The notes below the pieces were generated by a model. It saw nothing but the letters and a program-made list of their open reading frames with translations, ran no database searches and was not told the origin of the DNA. From positions 1 to 34,226 of the forward strand of contig JAFYVM010000059.1 of NCBI GenBank assembly GCA_017549145.1: a stretch of 34,226 bases of DNA, in the 5' to 3' direction. The DNA is from Bacteroidales bacterium. GTDB lineage: Bacteria; Bacteroidota; Bacteroidia; Bacteroidales; UBA932. Below are positions 27,310 to 34,090 of the stretch, in pieces. A program made the translations under genes and the position numbers. How positions within the stretch are numbered: position 1 is the stretch's first letter; each line of letters opens with the position of its first letter.

Positions 27310-27351
27310 TAATATCAGTACTTACGATAATAACTTTAATTAAAGAATACT

Positions 27352-27660
27352 ATGGCAAACGAAAAAGAATTCAGCATCGAGCTGAAACAGGATGTAGCAA
27401 AGGGTTCATATTCAAATCTTGCAATCATCACTCACTCTCATAGCGAATTCATCATTGATTTCGCAACAATGCTTCCTGGACTTCCAAAGCCAGAGGTCAG
27501 CAATAGAATCATCATGACTCCAGAGCATGCGAAAAGACTTTTCCTCGCTCTTCAGGACAACATCAATAAATACGAAAGTCAGAACGGACAGATCCTTCTC
27601 GGAGGAGAGCCTAAAGCAACATTCCCTATGGGAGGTTTCGGCGGCGGAGCTAAATCATAA
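27352..27660 (+). CDS. DUF3467 protein
   Basis: A 102-residue soluble protein of the DUF3467 family, function unknown. Typical blocks are visible: IELKQDVAKGSYSNLAIITHSHSEFIIDFATMLPG (about 9-43), RIIMTPEHAKRLFLALQDNI (52-71) and a Gly-rich tail (GGFGGGAK). The fold alternates strands with one helix. It precedes kdsC by 12 bases on the same strand, so both probably come from the promoter at 27302. Confidence 0.85.
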   Translation: MANEKEFSIELKQDVAKGSYSNLAIITHSHSEFIIDFATMLPGLPKPEVSNRIIMTPEHAKRLFLALQDNINKYESQNGQILLGGEPKATFPMGGFGGGAKS

Positions 27661-27672
27661 TCCCACTCACTT

Positions 27673-28200
27673 ATGGAAAACGTTCTTAAAGGTATTAAAG
27701 CGTTCCTCTTCGATGTTGATGGAGTCTTCACAAATGGTGGCATTCTAGCCGATCTTAATGGAGAACTTTACAGAACATTCGACTCTAAGGATAGTTTTGC
27801 CATCAGAATGGCATCGATGCACGGATACCGTCTTGGCATCATCACTGGCGGACGCTCCGAAAGCATTCCGAAGCGCTTCATTCAGTGCGGCATTCTCCCT
27901 GAAGATGTATACCTTGGATCACGCGACAAGATAGAAGACTTTGAAGACTTCTGCCGCAAGTACGACTTGATTCCTGAGGAAATCCTTTACATGGGAGATG
28001 ACCTTCCGGACGTGCCAGTAATGAAGCATTGCGGTTTCGGAGTTGCACCAGCTGATGCTGTGGAAGAGGCACTCGAAGCAGCCGACTATATCTGCACTAG
28101 ACCAGGCGGAAGCGGAAGCGTACGAGAGGTTGTTCAGATGGTTATGAAAGTGCAGGGCACATGGGAGCTCGACGTACAGGATTACAAGAGAAAATTCTAA
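27673..28200 (+). CDS. kdsC: 3-deoxy-D-manno-octulosonate 8-phosphate phosphatase (KdsC-like HAD)
   Basis: A 175-residue single-domain HAD phosphatase without a cap, the KdsC layout. Nucleophile motif is FLFDVDGVFTNGG with Asp14 and Asp16; motif II is GIITGGRS; motif IV is MGDDLPDVPVM; and the C-terminal CTRPGGSGSVREV loop is typical of KdsC, which closes over the active site of the neighbouring subunit. It releases phosphate from Kdo-8-phosphate in LPS core synthesis. Length and motifs fit well; a related sugar-phosphate phosphatase is the alternative. A terminator follows at 28275. Confidence 0.88.
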   Translation: MENVLKGIKAFLFDVDGVFTNGGILADLNGELYRTFDSKDSFAIRMASMHGYRLGIITGGRSESIPKRFIQCGILPEDVYLGSRDKIEDFEDFCRKYDLIPEEILYMGDDLPDVPVMKHCGFGVAPADAVEEALEAADYICTRPGGSGSVREVVQMVMKVQGTWELDVQDYKRKF

Positions 28201-28274
28201 ATTTTCACCACACATCCACGAAATTTCACCACAGATTTTAGCGATTAGCAACTAATTTCGGGGTTTTACGGCAT

Positions 28275-28304
28275 TGCCGGCCACTCATAGTGGTCGGCAT
28301 TTTT
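28275..28304 (+). terminator. Intrinsic terminator after kdsC
   Basis: Stem TGCCGGCCACT (28275-28285), loop CAT, AGTGGTCGGCA (28289-28299) with one G-T pair, then five T. The -7 box of the next gene starts 8 bases later. Confidence 0.88.
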
Positions 28305-28311
28305 ATTGACA

Positions 28312-28319
28312 TATCTTTG
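28312..28319 (+). promoter_or_regulatory. -7 promoter box (TATCTTTG) of the SDR gene
   Basis: Exact TATCTTTGCA form of the Bacteroidota -7 box, 38 bases before the start. The region where a -33 box would sit lies in the kdsC terminator stem. Confidence 0.7.
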
Positions 28320-28357
28320 CAACCCTTTCAAAAACGGAAACATTAAGAGACAAAGAT

Positions 28358-29170
28358 ATGAAACTACAAAATTCGAACATCCTCATCACTGGAGGAGCTT
28401 CAGGAATCGGCAAGATTATGGGACGCATGGCACTTGAGAAAGGTGCAAAATGCTTTATTATATGGGATATCAACGAGGCTGGTATCGAGGCAACAAAAGC
28501 CGAGTTCAAGAAATACGGAAGAGTCGAGGGATATATTGTGAACGTTGCAGACCCTCAGATCGTATCAGAGGCATACAAGAAGACTGTAGCCGAGTGTGGA
28601 GAAATCGATATTCTCATTAACTGTGCAGGCGTAATCGCAAGCAACAAGACATTCGATGAGATTACGCCGGAAGTAATCTTCAAAACAATGAACATCAATG
28701 CAATCGCACCTATGCTTGTAGCTGGTGCAATGCTTCCTGATATGCTCAAGAGAAACAGGGGCTGCGTCTGCAACATCGCCTCTGCAGGTGGTATGCTATC
28801 AAACCCGAAGATGTCAGTATACTCAGCTAGTAAATGGGCTGCAATCGGATGGTCTGATTCTGTTAGAATCGAGCTCCAGGAAAAAAAGAGCAACGTCTAT
28901 TTCACGACAGTTGCACCTTATTATATTAATACAGGAATGTTCGACGGAGTAAAGTCCAGAATCATCCCTATCCTCAAGCCAGAATATGTTGCAAAGCGTG
29001 TTCTCAGAGGCATTGAAAGAGAAAAGACTTTCTGCGGTATTCCATTCGGATTCCACTTCATCAGATTCTGGCAGTTCCTCTTGCCAACTCGCATTTTTGA
29101 CTTCTTCTTCGGAAAAGTTATCGGTATCTACCACGCAATGGATCACTTCACAGGAAGAAAAAATGCGTAA
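28358..29170 (+). CDS. Short-chain dehydrogenase/reductase
   Basis: A 270-residue classical SDR. The cofactor motif is TGGASGIG (11-18), followed by NCAG and the catalytic YSASK with Tyr155 and Lys159; a Ser in NIASAGG completes the triad. WDIN after strand 2 does not settle NAD versus NADP. After the catalytic core the C-terminus (about 215-265) is hydrophobic and aromatic (FGFHFIRFWQFLLPTRIFDFFFGKVIG), as in membrane-associated SDRs of the SDR16C/retinol-dehydrogenase type acting on lipophilic substrates. It lies 41 bases before the aldehyde dehydrogenase, suggesting alcohol-to-aldehyde-to-acid chemistry; that is inference. Confidence 0.88.
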   Translation: MKLQNSNILITGGASGIGKIMGRMALEKGAKCFIIWDINEAGIEATKAEFKKYGRVEGYIVNVADPQIVSEAYKKTVAECGEIDILINCAGVIASNKTFDEITPEVIFKTMNINAIAPMLVAGAMLPDMLKRNRGCVCNIASAGGMLSNPKMSVYSASKWAAIGWSDSVRIELQEKKSNVYFTTVAPYYINTGMFDGVKSRIIPILKPEYVAKRVLRGIEREKTFCGIPFGFHFIRFWQFLLPTRIFDFFFGKVIGIYHAMDHFTGRKNA

Positions 29171-29186
29171 TACGCAAAGTATTTTG

Positions 29187-29194
29187 TACTTTTG
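29187..29194 (+). promoter_or_regulatory. Possible -7 promoter box (TACTTTTG) of the aldehyde dehydrogenase gene
   Basis: TAnnTTTG match 17 bases before the start at 29212; no -33 box. Read-through from the SDR promoter is also likely. Confidence 0.45.
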
Positions 29195-29211
29195 AGGACA
29201 ATACAGACATT

Positions 29212-30630
29212 ATGGAAAATACACCAACAAACAGAATACAGGAAATCCACAGCAAGCAGAGAGAATTCTTCAGCACAGGTGCCACACTCGACATTAAGTT
29301 CAGAAAGCAGATGTTGAAGAACTTCCTTGCAGCAGTGGAAAAATGGGAAGATCGTATCACAGAAGCACTTTGGACAGACCTCCACAAGTCATATGAAGAG
29401 GCCTACCTGACTGAGATAAGCATCGTAAAGAGCGAAATTCGTTCACATATCAAGAACGTATGCAAATGGGCAAGAAGACGCAAAGCTTGCAGCCCGCTCA
29501 AGCTTTTCCCTTCACGCAGTTATATTGTAAAGGAGCCGCTTGGTTGCTCACTCATCGTCTCACCTTGGAACTACCCTGTCCAGCTATTGCTCAATCCTCT
29601 GGTTGGAGCTATATCAGCAGGTTGCACAGCAGTACTAAAACCATCTCCATACGTTCCAAACGTATCCAAGGTCATAGAAGACATGATCAAGGAAACATTT
29701 GATGAGAAGTATGTAGCTGTTGTACAAGGAAACAGAGTAGTGAACACTGCCCTGCTTGAGCAGAGATGGGACCTCATCTTCTTTACAGGAAGCCCAGACC
29801 TTGGCAAAAAGGTCATGAGCGCTGCAGCTAAATATCTAACTCCTGTCATACTTGAGCTAGGCGGAAAGAGCCCTTGTATCATCGACAAAGATGCAGACAT
29901 CAAGCGCACGGCTAAAAGACTTGCGTGGGGAAAAACTCTCAATAGCGGACAGACATGCATCGCCCCTGACTATATCCTCATCCATGAGGCTGTCAAGGAC
30001 GCATTTGTAAAAGAATTCGCAAAGGCAATCAAGGAACTCCATGGAGAAGACATCAAGGCAGACAAGCATTATGTACGCATGGTGAACGATAAGGCATTTG
30101 AAAGAGTCAGCAGCTATATCAAAGACGGAGACATTATCTACGGAGGCAGAACAGATGCTCAGGAGAGATTTATCGAACCTACCATTATTGAGAACGTAGC
30201 ACTCGACTCCCCTGTCATGACCGAGGAAATCTTTGGTCCGATCTTCCCGATGATCACCATCCGCCCTGATGTATCCCCATGTCATCCTGAGCAAAGCGAA
30301 GGATCTTTCGAGCAACAGGTAATCGACATCGTAACCTCACGCGAAAAGCCATTGGCATTCTACTACTTCGGCAAGGAGTCCAAAGGCTGGGAAATGATAC
30401 GCAGAACCTCATCCGGCGGCGGATGTATCAACGATGTAATCATGCACATCGCAAATGAAAATGTGCCGTTTGGAGGAGTCGGGAACTCTGGCATGGGGCG
30501 TTATCACGATAAGGAGAGTTTTGAGGCATTCAGCCACACAAGATCAATCATCGCAACAGGCAACCTCATTGACCTTCCATTCAGATATATGCCTTACAAT
30601 ATGTTCGGCTTAGTCAAGAAAATATTGTAA
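29212..30630 (+). CDS. Aldehyde dehydrogenase family protein with a repeat-like insertion
   Basis: A 472-residue NAD(P)-dependent aldehyde dehydrogenase of the short, class 3-like type. Key residues: Asn in SPWNYPVQL, Glu215 in LELGGKSP, catalytic Cys249 in NSGQTCIAPDY, and EEIFGPIFPMI. The C-terminal part (FYYFGKESKGWEM, GGVGNSGMGRYHDKESFEAFSH) is normal. Between residues about 354 and 369 there is an extra segment containing CHPEQSEGS that has no place in the family pattern, where the normal flow runs from PMITIRPD into VIDIVTSREKPLAFYYF. It keeps the frame. The 3' end overlaps the convergent maf gene by 21 bases. The gene probably works with the SDR upstream. Confidence 0.9.
   Translation: MENTPTNRIQEIHSKQREFFSTGATLDIKFRKQMLKNFLAAVEKWEDRITEALWTDLHKSYEEAYLTEISIVKSEIRSHIKNVCKWARRRKACSPLKLFPSRSYIVKEPLGCSLIVSPWNYPVQLLLNPLVGAISAGCTAVLKPSPYVPNVSKVIEDMIKETFDEKYVAVVQGNRVVNTALLEQRWDLIFFTGSPDLGKKVMSAAAKYLTPVILELGGKSPCIIDKDADIKRTAKRLAWGKTLNSGQTCIAPDYILIHEAVKDAFVKEFAKAIKELHGEDIKADKHYVRMVNDKAFERVSSYIKDGDIIYGGRTDAQERFIEPTIIENVALDSPVMTEEIFGPIFPMITIRPDVSPCHPEQSEGSFEQQVIDIVTSREKPLAFYYFGKESKGWEMIRRTSSGGGCINDVIMHIANENVPFGGVGNSGMGRYHDKESFEAFSHTRSIIATGNLIDLPFRYMPYNMFGLVKKIL
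30281..30318 (+). repeat. Dispersed-repeat-like insertion inside the aldehyde dehydrogenase gene
   Basis: The core runs from GTCATCCTGAGC at 30281 through GAAGGATCT ending at 30306. It translates as CHPEQSEGS (357-365), a peptide I know as the translation of a short interspersed repeat seen in many bacterial genomes. It includes an imperfect dyad around GATC (CGAAGGATCTTTCG). Confidence 0.65.
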
Positions 30631-31191
30631 CTCACTATAAACCAAGTGAACCGGGAAGCCCATCACAGTGAAATACGACCCTTCTATACGGTCTATTCCG
30701 ATATAACCTATCCATTCCTGGATACCATAGGCACCGGCTTTATCAAACGGTTTATAGTTGGAAACATAGAAATTAATTTCGTCCTCTGACAGAGGTTTGA
30801 AATTCACGAATGTCGTATCGCTTGCGGTACGGCATTTTTTATTGTCGCGTATTGTGATTGCCGTGATGACCTTATGCGAACGTCCGGAAAGCATACGGAG
30901 CATCTGGACGGCCTCATCATACGAATGAGGCTTACCCATGACAACATCATCACAAAGTACAAGAGTATCTGAGGTAATCAAGATCTCGTTATCCTCAAGA
31001 TCACAATGAAAGCCATATGATTTACCTTTAGAAAGTACAGATGGGATCAAATCCTTCGGTGTAGACTCATCATACACCTCATCGAAAGAATTCTTAGTAT
31101 CAACAGTAAATTGCAGTCCCATTCCCTCGAGAAGTTCCCTTCTTCTTGGTGATGCACTGGCAAGTATTATCTTCTTGTTTCCGATTTCCAT
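30610..31191 (-). CDS. maf: Maf-family nucleoside triphosphate pyrophosphatase
   Basis: A 193-residue Maf/Ham1-fold enzyme that hydrolyses non-canonical or excess nucleotides (dTTP/UTP type in the YhdE branch). Motifs: IILASASPRRRELLEGMGL at the N-terminus, SDTLVLCDDVVMGKP (the SDTxV block), and DKAGAYGIQEWIGYIGIDRIEGSYFTVMGFPV near the C-terminus, where the Gln in GIQEW is diagnostic. The frame extends upstream to 31242, but that stretch covers the promoter at 31196-31227, so the start is the ATG at 31191, only 4 bases after the -7 box. The mRNA is predicted to be leaderless or nearly so. The 3' end overlaps the aldehyde dehydrogenase gene. Confidence 0.93.
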   Translation of the reverse strand: MEIGNKKIILASASPRRRELLEGMGLQFTVDTKNSFDEVYDESTPKDLIPSVLSKGKSYGFHCDLEDNEILITSDTLVLCDDVVMGKPHSYDEAVQMLRMLSGRSHKVITAITIRDNKKCRTASDTTFVNFKPLSEDEINFYVSNYKPFDKAGAYGIQEWIGYIGIDRIEGSYFTVMGFPVHLVYSELQYFLD

Positions 31192-31195
31192 AATG

Positions 31196-31227
31196 CAAAG
31201 ATAGTTCACGGTACTATATAAAACAAA
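31196..31227 (-). promoter_or_regulatory. maf promoter (-33 TTTG, -7 TATCTTTG)
   Basis: Minus strand: TTTG at 31224-31227, 20-base spacer, TATCTTTG at 31196-31203. The -33 box lies in the T-tract of the terminator of the upstream small RNA. Confidence 0.75.
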
Positions 31228-31260
31228 AATGAGAGTCGTCACTCACGTGAGGTCTCTCAT
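31221..31260 (-). terminator. Intrinsic terminator of the candidate small RNA
   Basis: Minus strand: ATGAGAG (31254-31260) pairs with CTCTCAT (31229-31235) around an 18-base loop containing the dyad CTCACGTGAG, followed by a T-tract broken by one G. Confidence 0.75.
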
Positions 31261-31340
31261 CCTAACCACATAATTAATAACACTAAAACTAATAACCAAT
31301 AAGTTGTGAGAGTTACAGAACAACTCTCTGATCAACTCGT
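31221..31340 (-). ncRNA. Candidate small non-coding RNA, about 120 nt
   Basis: A transcription unit with no sizeable open frame, bounded by a full promoter (31344-31375) and an intrinsic terminator (31221-31260). The 5' part folds as a stem: AGTTG with CAACT enclosing GAGAGTT with AACTCTC (loop GTTCTGT), covering about 31300-31337. The middle (about 31261-31295) is A/T-rich and probably single-stranded, and the 3' part is the terminator hairpin. The longest ATG frame inside encodes only a few residues. It could be a trans-acting regulator or a 6S-like RNA; I cannot place it in a named family. Confidence 0.6.
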
Positions 31341-31343
31341 TTG

Positions 31344-31375
31344 CAAAGGTATTACATTTCAATGAATTACGCAAA
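31344..31375 (-). promoter_or_regulatory. Promoter of the candidate small RNA (-33 TTTG, -7 TACCTTTG)
   Basis: Minus strand: TTTG at 31372-31375, 20-base spacer, TACCTTTG at 31344-31351, followed by CA. Both boxes and spacing match the consensus, yet no protein gene follows until maf. Confidence 0.75.
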
Positions 31376-31583
31376 TATTTTTATCAATATTTTGACGAAA
31401 TGTCAGATTTGAGGTACGAAAATCACGAAAATTCGATTACAAAACGTAATTATAGCGCGTTATTATCTTACAATATAAAAGATAACACCTATCTATTTTT
31501 ATAGTTTATAATCAATTTCATACAAATCACCTAATAAAAATTATTTTTAAAATTTTTCGACGAATTGTATAAAATTTTTATTC
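31376..31583. other. AT-rich intergenic stretch
   Basis: Very AT-rich sequence between the small RNA promoter and the terminator of the following minus-strand gene. I see no open frame, tRNA or repeat in it. Confidence 0.5.
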
Positions 31584-31635
31584 GAATAAAAGAAATGTGG
31601 CTAAAGCAACACAAAATTGTCGCCTCAGCCACATT
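31584..31635 (-). terminator. Terminator of the unknown membrane protein gene
   Basis: Perfect 9-bp stem AATGTGGCT (31594-31602) and AGCCACATT (31627-31635); on the minus strand it is followed by TTTCTTTTATT. It lies 28 bases after the stop codon at 31664. Confidence 0.8.
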
Positions 31636-31663
31636 ATATTATTATACCAATATTAGCTTTTCT

Positions 31664-32482
31664 TTAATTTGCAGGAGCTGCTAGAGCTTCCAACTTCTTG
31701 ATATATGGATCAATAGTAATATCCTCATCACCTGGACTGGTATAGTTTGAGGTCCATGTCTTTGATGTCAACTGCTTAGCCACAGTTCTCAACTGCTTGA
31801 ACTTAGCAGATCCATTTAGACAATCATACTTCTTATCAAGAATTTTTCTGAATGAACGAGTGTTAAGTGCATCCCAAAGACCCTTCAAAGCAGCATGCTC
31901 TTCCATTGCTGTCCTATTCCATACAGGAGTTTCTTCGAGATACTTAACAGCAGCCTGAACCTTTTCATCTGGAACAGCAGTTGCCTTTACAGGCTCAACT
32001 GCTGGTTTTTCCTCAGCCTTTGCACTATCAGCATTAGCCTCTACTGGCGCAACCTCTTCTTTTGTTTCTTTTACCTCGGCAACTTCTTCGACTACCTGTT
32101 CCTCCTGCTCAGTTACTGTAGGCACTCCTGGATTCTGATCAAAGATAGTAGAAACCTTGCCGATTGAGAACATAACTCCAGCACCAATCAGAAGTCCCAC
32201 TAAAAGGCTAGCTCCACAGAAAATCAACATGCGACGCCAGATTGACTTATCTAATGGGCTATATACCAAGCGATTAGTAGTATCCAGCATCGGACGAGTA
32301 CCATTAGCGCTCTTATATCCTTTCAAAGGTGAGTCCATCAGAATCACATTAGACGGCACTCTAAACTTCAAATCTTCACCATTCTCAAGCTTTACTCGGA
32401 AGTTATACGCAAACATCTCTGTCTCCGGATTTGCCGATGTATCACTTGTTACCTCAGTGACCTTATTATCAATTGTATCCAT
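31664..32482 (-). CDS. Unknown single-pass membrane protein with acidic linker
   Basis: A 272-residue protein I do not recognise. Residues 1-84 are hydrophilic and should be cytoplasmic, with a strand-rich block FAYNFRVKLENGEDLKFRVPS (24-44). A single membrane helix spans about 85-107, preceded by WRR, which supports N-in orientation. Residues about 124-165 are a Glu/Ala/Val/Lys-rich linker, followed by a C-terminal domain (about 173-272) with several Trp, probably periplasmic. The shape recalls anti-sigma or periplasm-spanning scaffold proteins, but no such motif is present, so I assign no function. It is a single-gene unit with its own promoter (32511-32541) and terminator, divergent from the UPF0371 gene. 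Confidence 0.7.
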   Translation of the reverse strand: MDTIDNKVTEVTSDTSANPETEMFAYNFRVKLENGEDLKFRVPSNVILMDSPLKGYKSANGTRPMLDTTNRLVYSPLDKSIWRRMLIFCGASLLVGLLIGAGVMFSIGKVSTIFDQNPGVPTVTEQEEQVVEEVAEVKETKEEVAPVEANADSAKAEEKPAVEPVKATAVPDEKVQAAVKYLEETPVWNRTAMEEHAALKGLWDALNTRSFRKILDKKYDCLNGSAKFKQLRTVAKQLTSKTWTSNYTSPGDEDITIDPYIKKLEALAAPAN

Positions 32483-32510
32483 ATAATATTATCAAGCAGG
32501 AAAATATTCG

Positions 32511-32541
32511 CAAATGTAATCATTCTCTAATAAAAGACAAA
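32511..32541 (-). promoter_or_regulatory. Promoter of the unknown membrane protein gene (-33 TTTG, -7 TACATTTG)
   Basis: Minus strand: TTTG at 32538-32541, 19-base spacer, TACATTTG at 32511-32518, 28 bases before the start codon. Confidence 0.75.
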
Positions 32542-32557
32542 GACTTTTAATAATCCT

Positions 32558-32589
32558 ATTGCAGAGTCAAAGAAGAAAACTTATCTTTG
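32558..32589 (+). promoter_or_regulatory. Promoter of the UPF0371 gene (-33 ATTG, -7 TATCTTTG)
   Basis: ATTG at 32558-32561, 20-base spacer, TATCTTTG at 32582-32589. The in-frame TTG at 32559 is part of the -33 box, so it cannot be the start codon. Confidence 0.7.
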
Positions 32590-32597
32590 TGTCCCGT

Positions 32598-34061
32598 ATG
32601 AAAACGGGATTTGATAACGAAAAGTATCTAAAGATACAGTCTGAACAGATTAAAAAGCGCATCGCGCAGTTCGGAGACAAGCTTTACCTCGAGTTCGGAG
32701 GAAAGCTATTTGACGATAACCATGCTAGCAGAGTACTGCCAGGTTTCCAGCCTGACAGTAAGCTTCAGATGCTTCTCCAGATGAAGGATGAGGCAGAGAT
32801 TATCATTGTCATCAGTGCACTTGACATAGAAAAGAACAAGGTTCGCAGTGACCTTGGAATCACCTATGATGAGGACGTACTCCGCCTTAAGGGAGAGTTC
32901 GAGAACATCGGTCTCTATGTTGGTGGCGTCGTAATCACTCACTACAATGGTCAGTCAAGCGCAGACGCATACAGAAAGCGACTTGAGAGAGGTGGAATCA
33001 AGGTTTATTACCACTATACTATCGAAGGCTACCCTAACAATGTAGCCCTCATCGACTCTGATGAAGGATTCGGAAAGAACGACTATGTTGAGACCACAAG
33101 ACCTCTCGTAGTGGTTACTGCTCCTGGTCCTGGTAGTGGAAAGATGGCCGTATGCTTGAGCCAGCTCTATCATGAAAACAAGAGAAACAGCAAGGCAGGA
33201 TACGCCAAGTTCGAGACCTTCCCAGTATGGAATCTCCCACTTAAGCACCCTGTAAACATCGCATACGAGGCAGCTACAGCAGACCTTAATGACATCAACA
33301 TGATTGACCCATTCCATCTGGAAGCTTACGGGGAAATCGCGTCAAGCTACAACAGAGACATTGAGATCTTCCCGGTTCTGAATGCACTCTTTGAGGGAAT
33401 CTATGGCGAAAGCCCATATAAATCCCCTACTGACATGGGTGTAAACATGATCGGATTCTGTTTGAAGGACGAAGATGTTTGCTGCGATGCTGCAAGAGAT
33501 GAAATCGTAAGACGCTACTACGACTCACTCTGCAACCTTGCAAAGAAGGGCGACAACGAAAACGAGGTTAACAAGATAGCACTCATCCTCAAGCAGGCAA
33601 AACTCACTACTGACTATCGTAAGACTACTACAGCAGCTCAGGAAAGAAAGAGTGCAGACGGAGTTGCATGCTCAGCAATCGAGCTCAAGGACGGCACTAT
33701 CATCACTGCCCGCACAAGTTCACTTCTCGGCCCTAGCGCAGCATTGATTCTAAATGCAACAAAGTATCTTGCTGGAATCGCTCACGATGTCAAGCTTATT
33801 CCTGAGGAAATGATTGCTCCTATTCAGAAGACCAAGGTCAGCTTCCTTCACGGACGTAACCCTAGACTTCACACAGATGAGGTTCTCGTGGCAATCTCAA
33901 TGCTCAGCAATCAGGATGAGAACTGCAGAAAAGCACTTGAGCAGCTTCCTAAACTTGACGGCTGCCAGGTACACTCGACAGTAATGCTCAGCGAGGTAGA
34001 TAGAAAGATATTCAAGAAACTCGGCGTGGGACTTACCTGCGACCCTGTAAAGAAGAACTAA
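32598..34061 (+). CDS. UPF0371/DUF1846 family protein
   Basis: A 487-residue soluble protein of the UPF0371 (DUF1846) family, found in many anaerobic bacteria with no settled function. Family blocks are clear: GFDNEKYLKIQSEQIKKRI at the start, LYLEFGGKLFDDNHASRVLPGF, VTAPGPGSGKMAVCLSQLYHE (a glycine-rich loop resembling a nucleotide-binding P-loop), NLPLKHPVNIAYEAATADL, SPTDMGVNM and FLHGRNPRLHTDEVL. The length is usual for the family. The frame extends to a TTG at 32559, but the promoter overlies that extension, so I choose the ATG at 32598, only 8 bases after the -7 box. That ATG lies in the loop of a predicted hairpin (32592-32609). An insertion sequence begins 30 bases after the stop. Confidence 0.88.
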   Translation: MKTGFDNEKYLKIQSEQIKKRIAQFGDKLYLEFGGKLFDDNHASRVLPGFQPDSKLQMLLQMKDEAEIIIVISALDIEKNKVRSDLGITYDEDVLRLKGEFENIGLYVGGVVITHYNGQSSADAYRKRLERGGIKVYYHYTIEGYPNNVALIDSDEGFGKNDYVETTRPLVVVTAPGPGSGKMAVCLSQLYHENKRNSKAGYAKFETFPVWNLPLKHPVNIAYEAATADLNDINMIDPFHLEAYGEIASSYNRDIEIFPVLNALFEGIYGESPYKSPTDMGVNMIGFCLKDEDVCCDAARDEIVRRYYDSLCNLAKKGDNENEVNKIALILKQAKLTTDYRKTTTAAQERKSADGVACSAIELKDGTIITARTSSLLGPSAALILNATKYLAGIAHDVKLIPEEMIAPIQKTKVSFLHGRNPRLHTDEVLVAISMLSNQDENCRKALEQLPKLDGCQVHSTVMLSEVDRKIFKKLGVGLTCDPVKKN

Positions 34062-34090
34062 AACAAAAAAGACCGGCTAGCAAAGTGACA

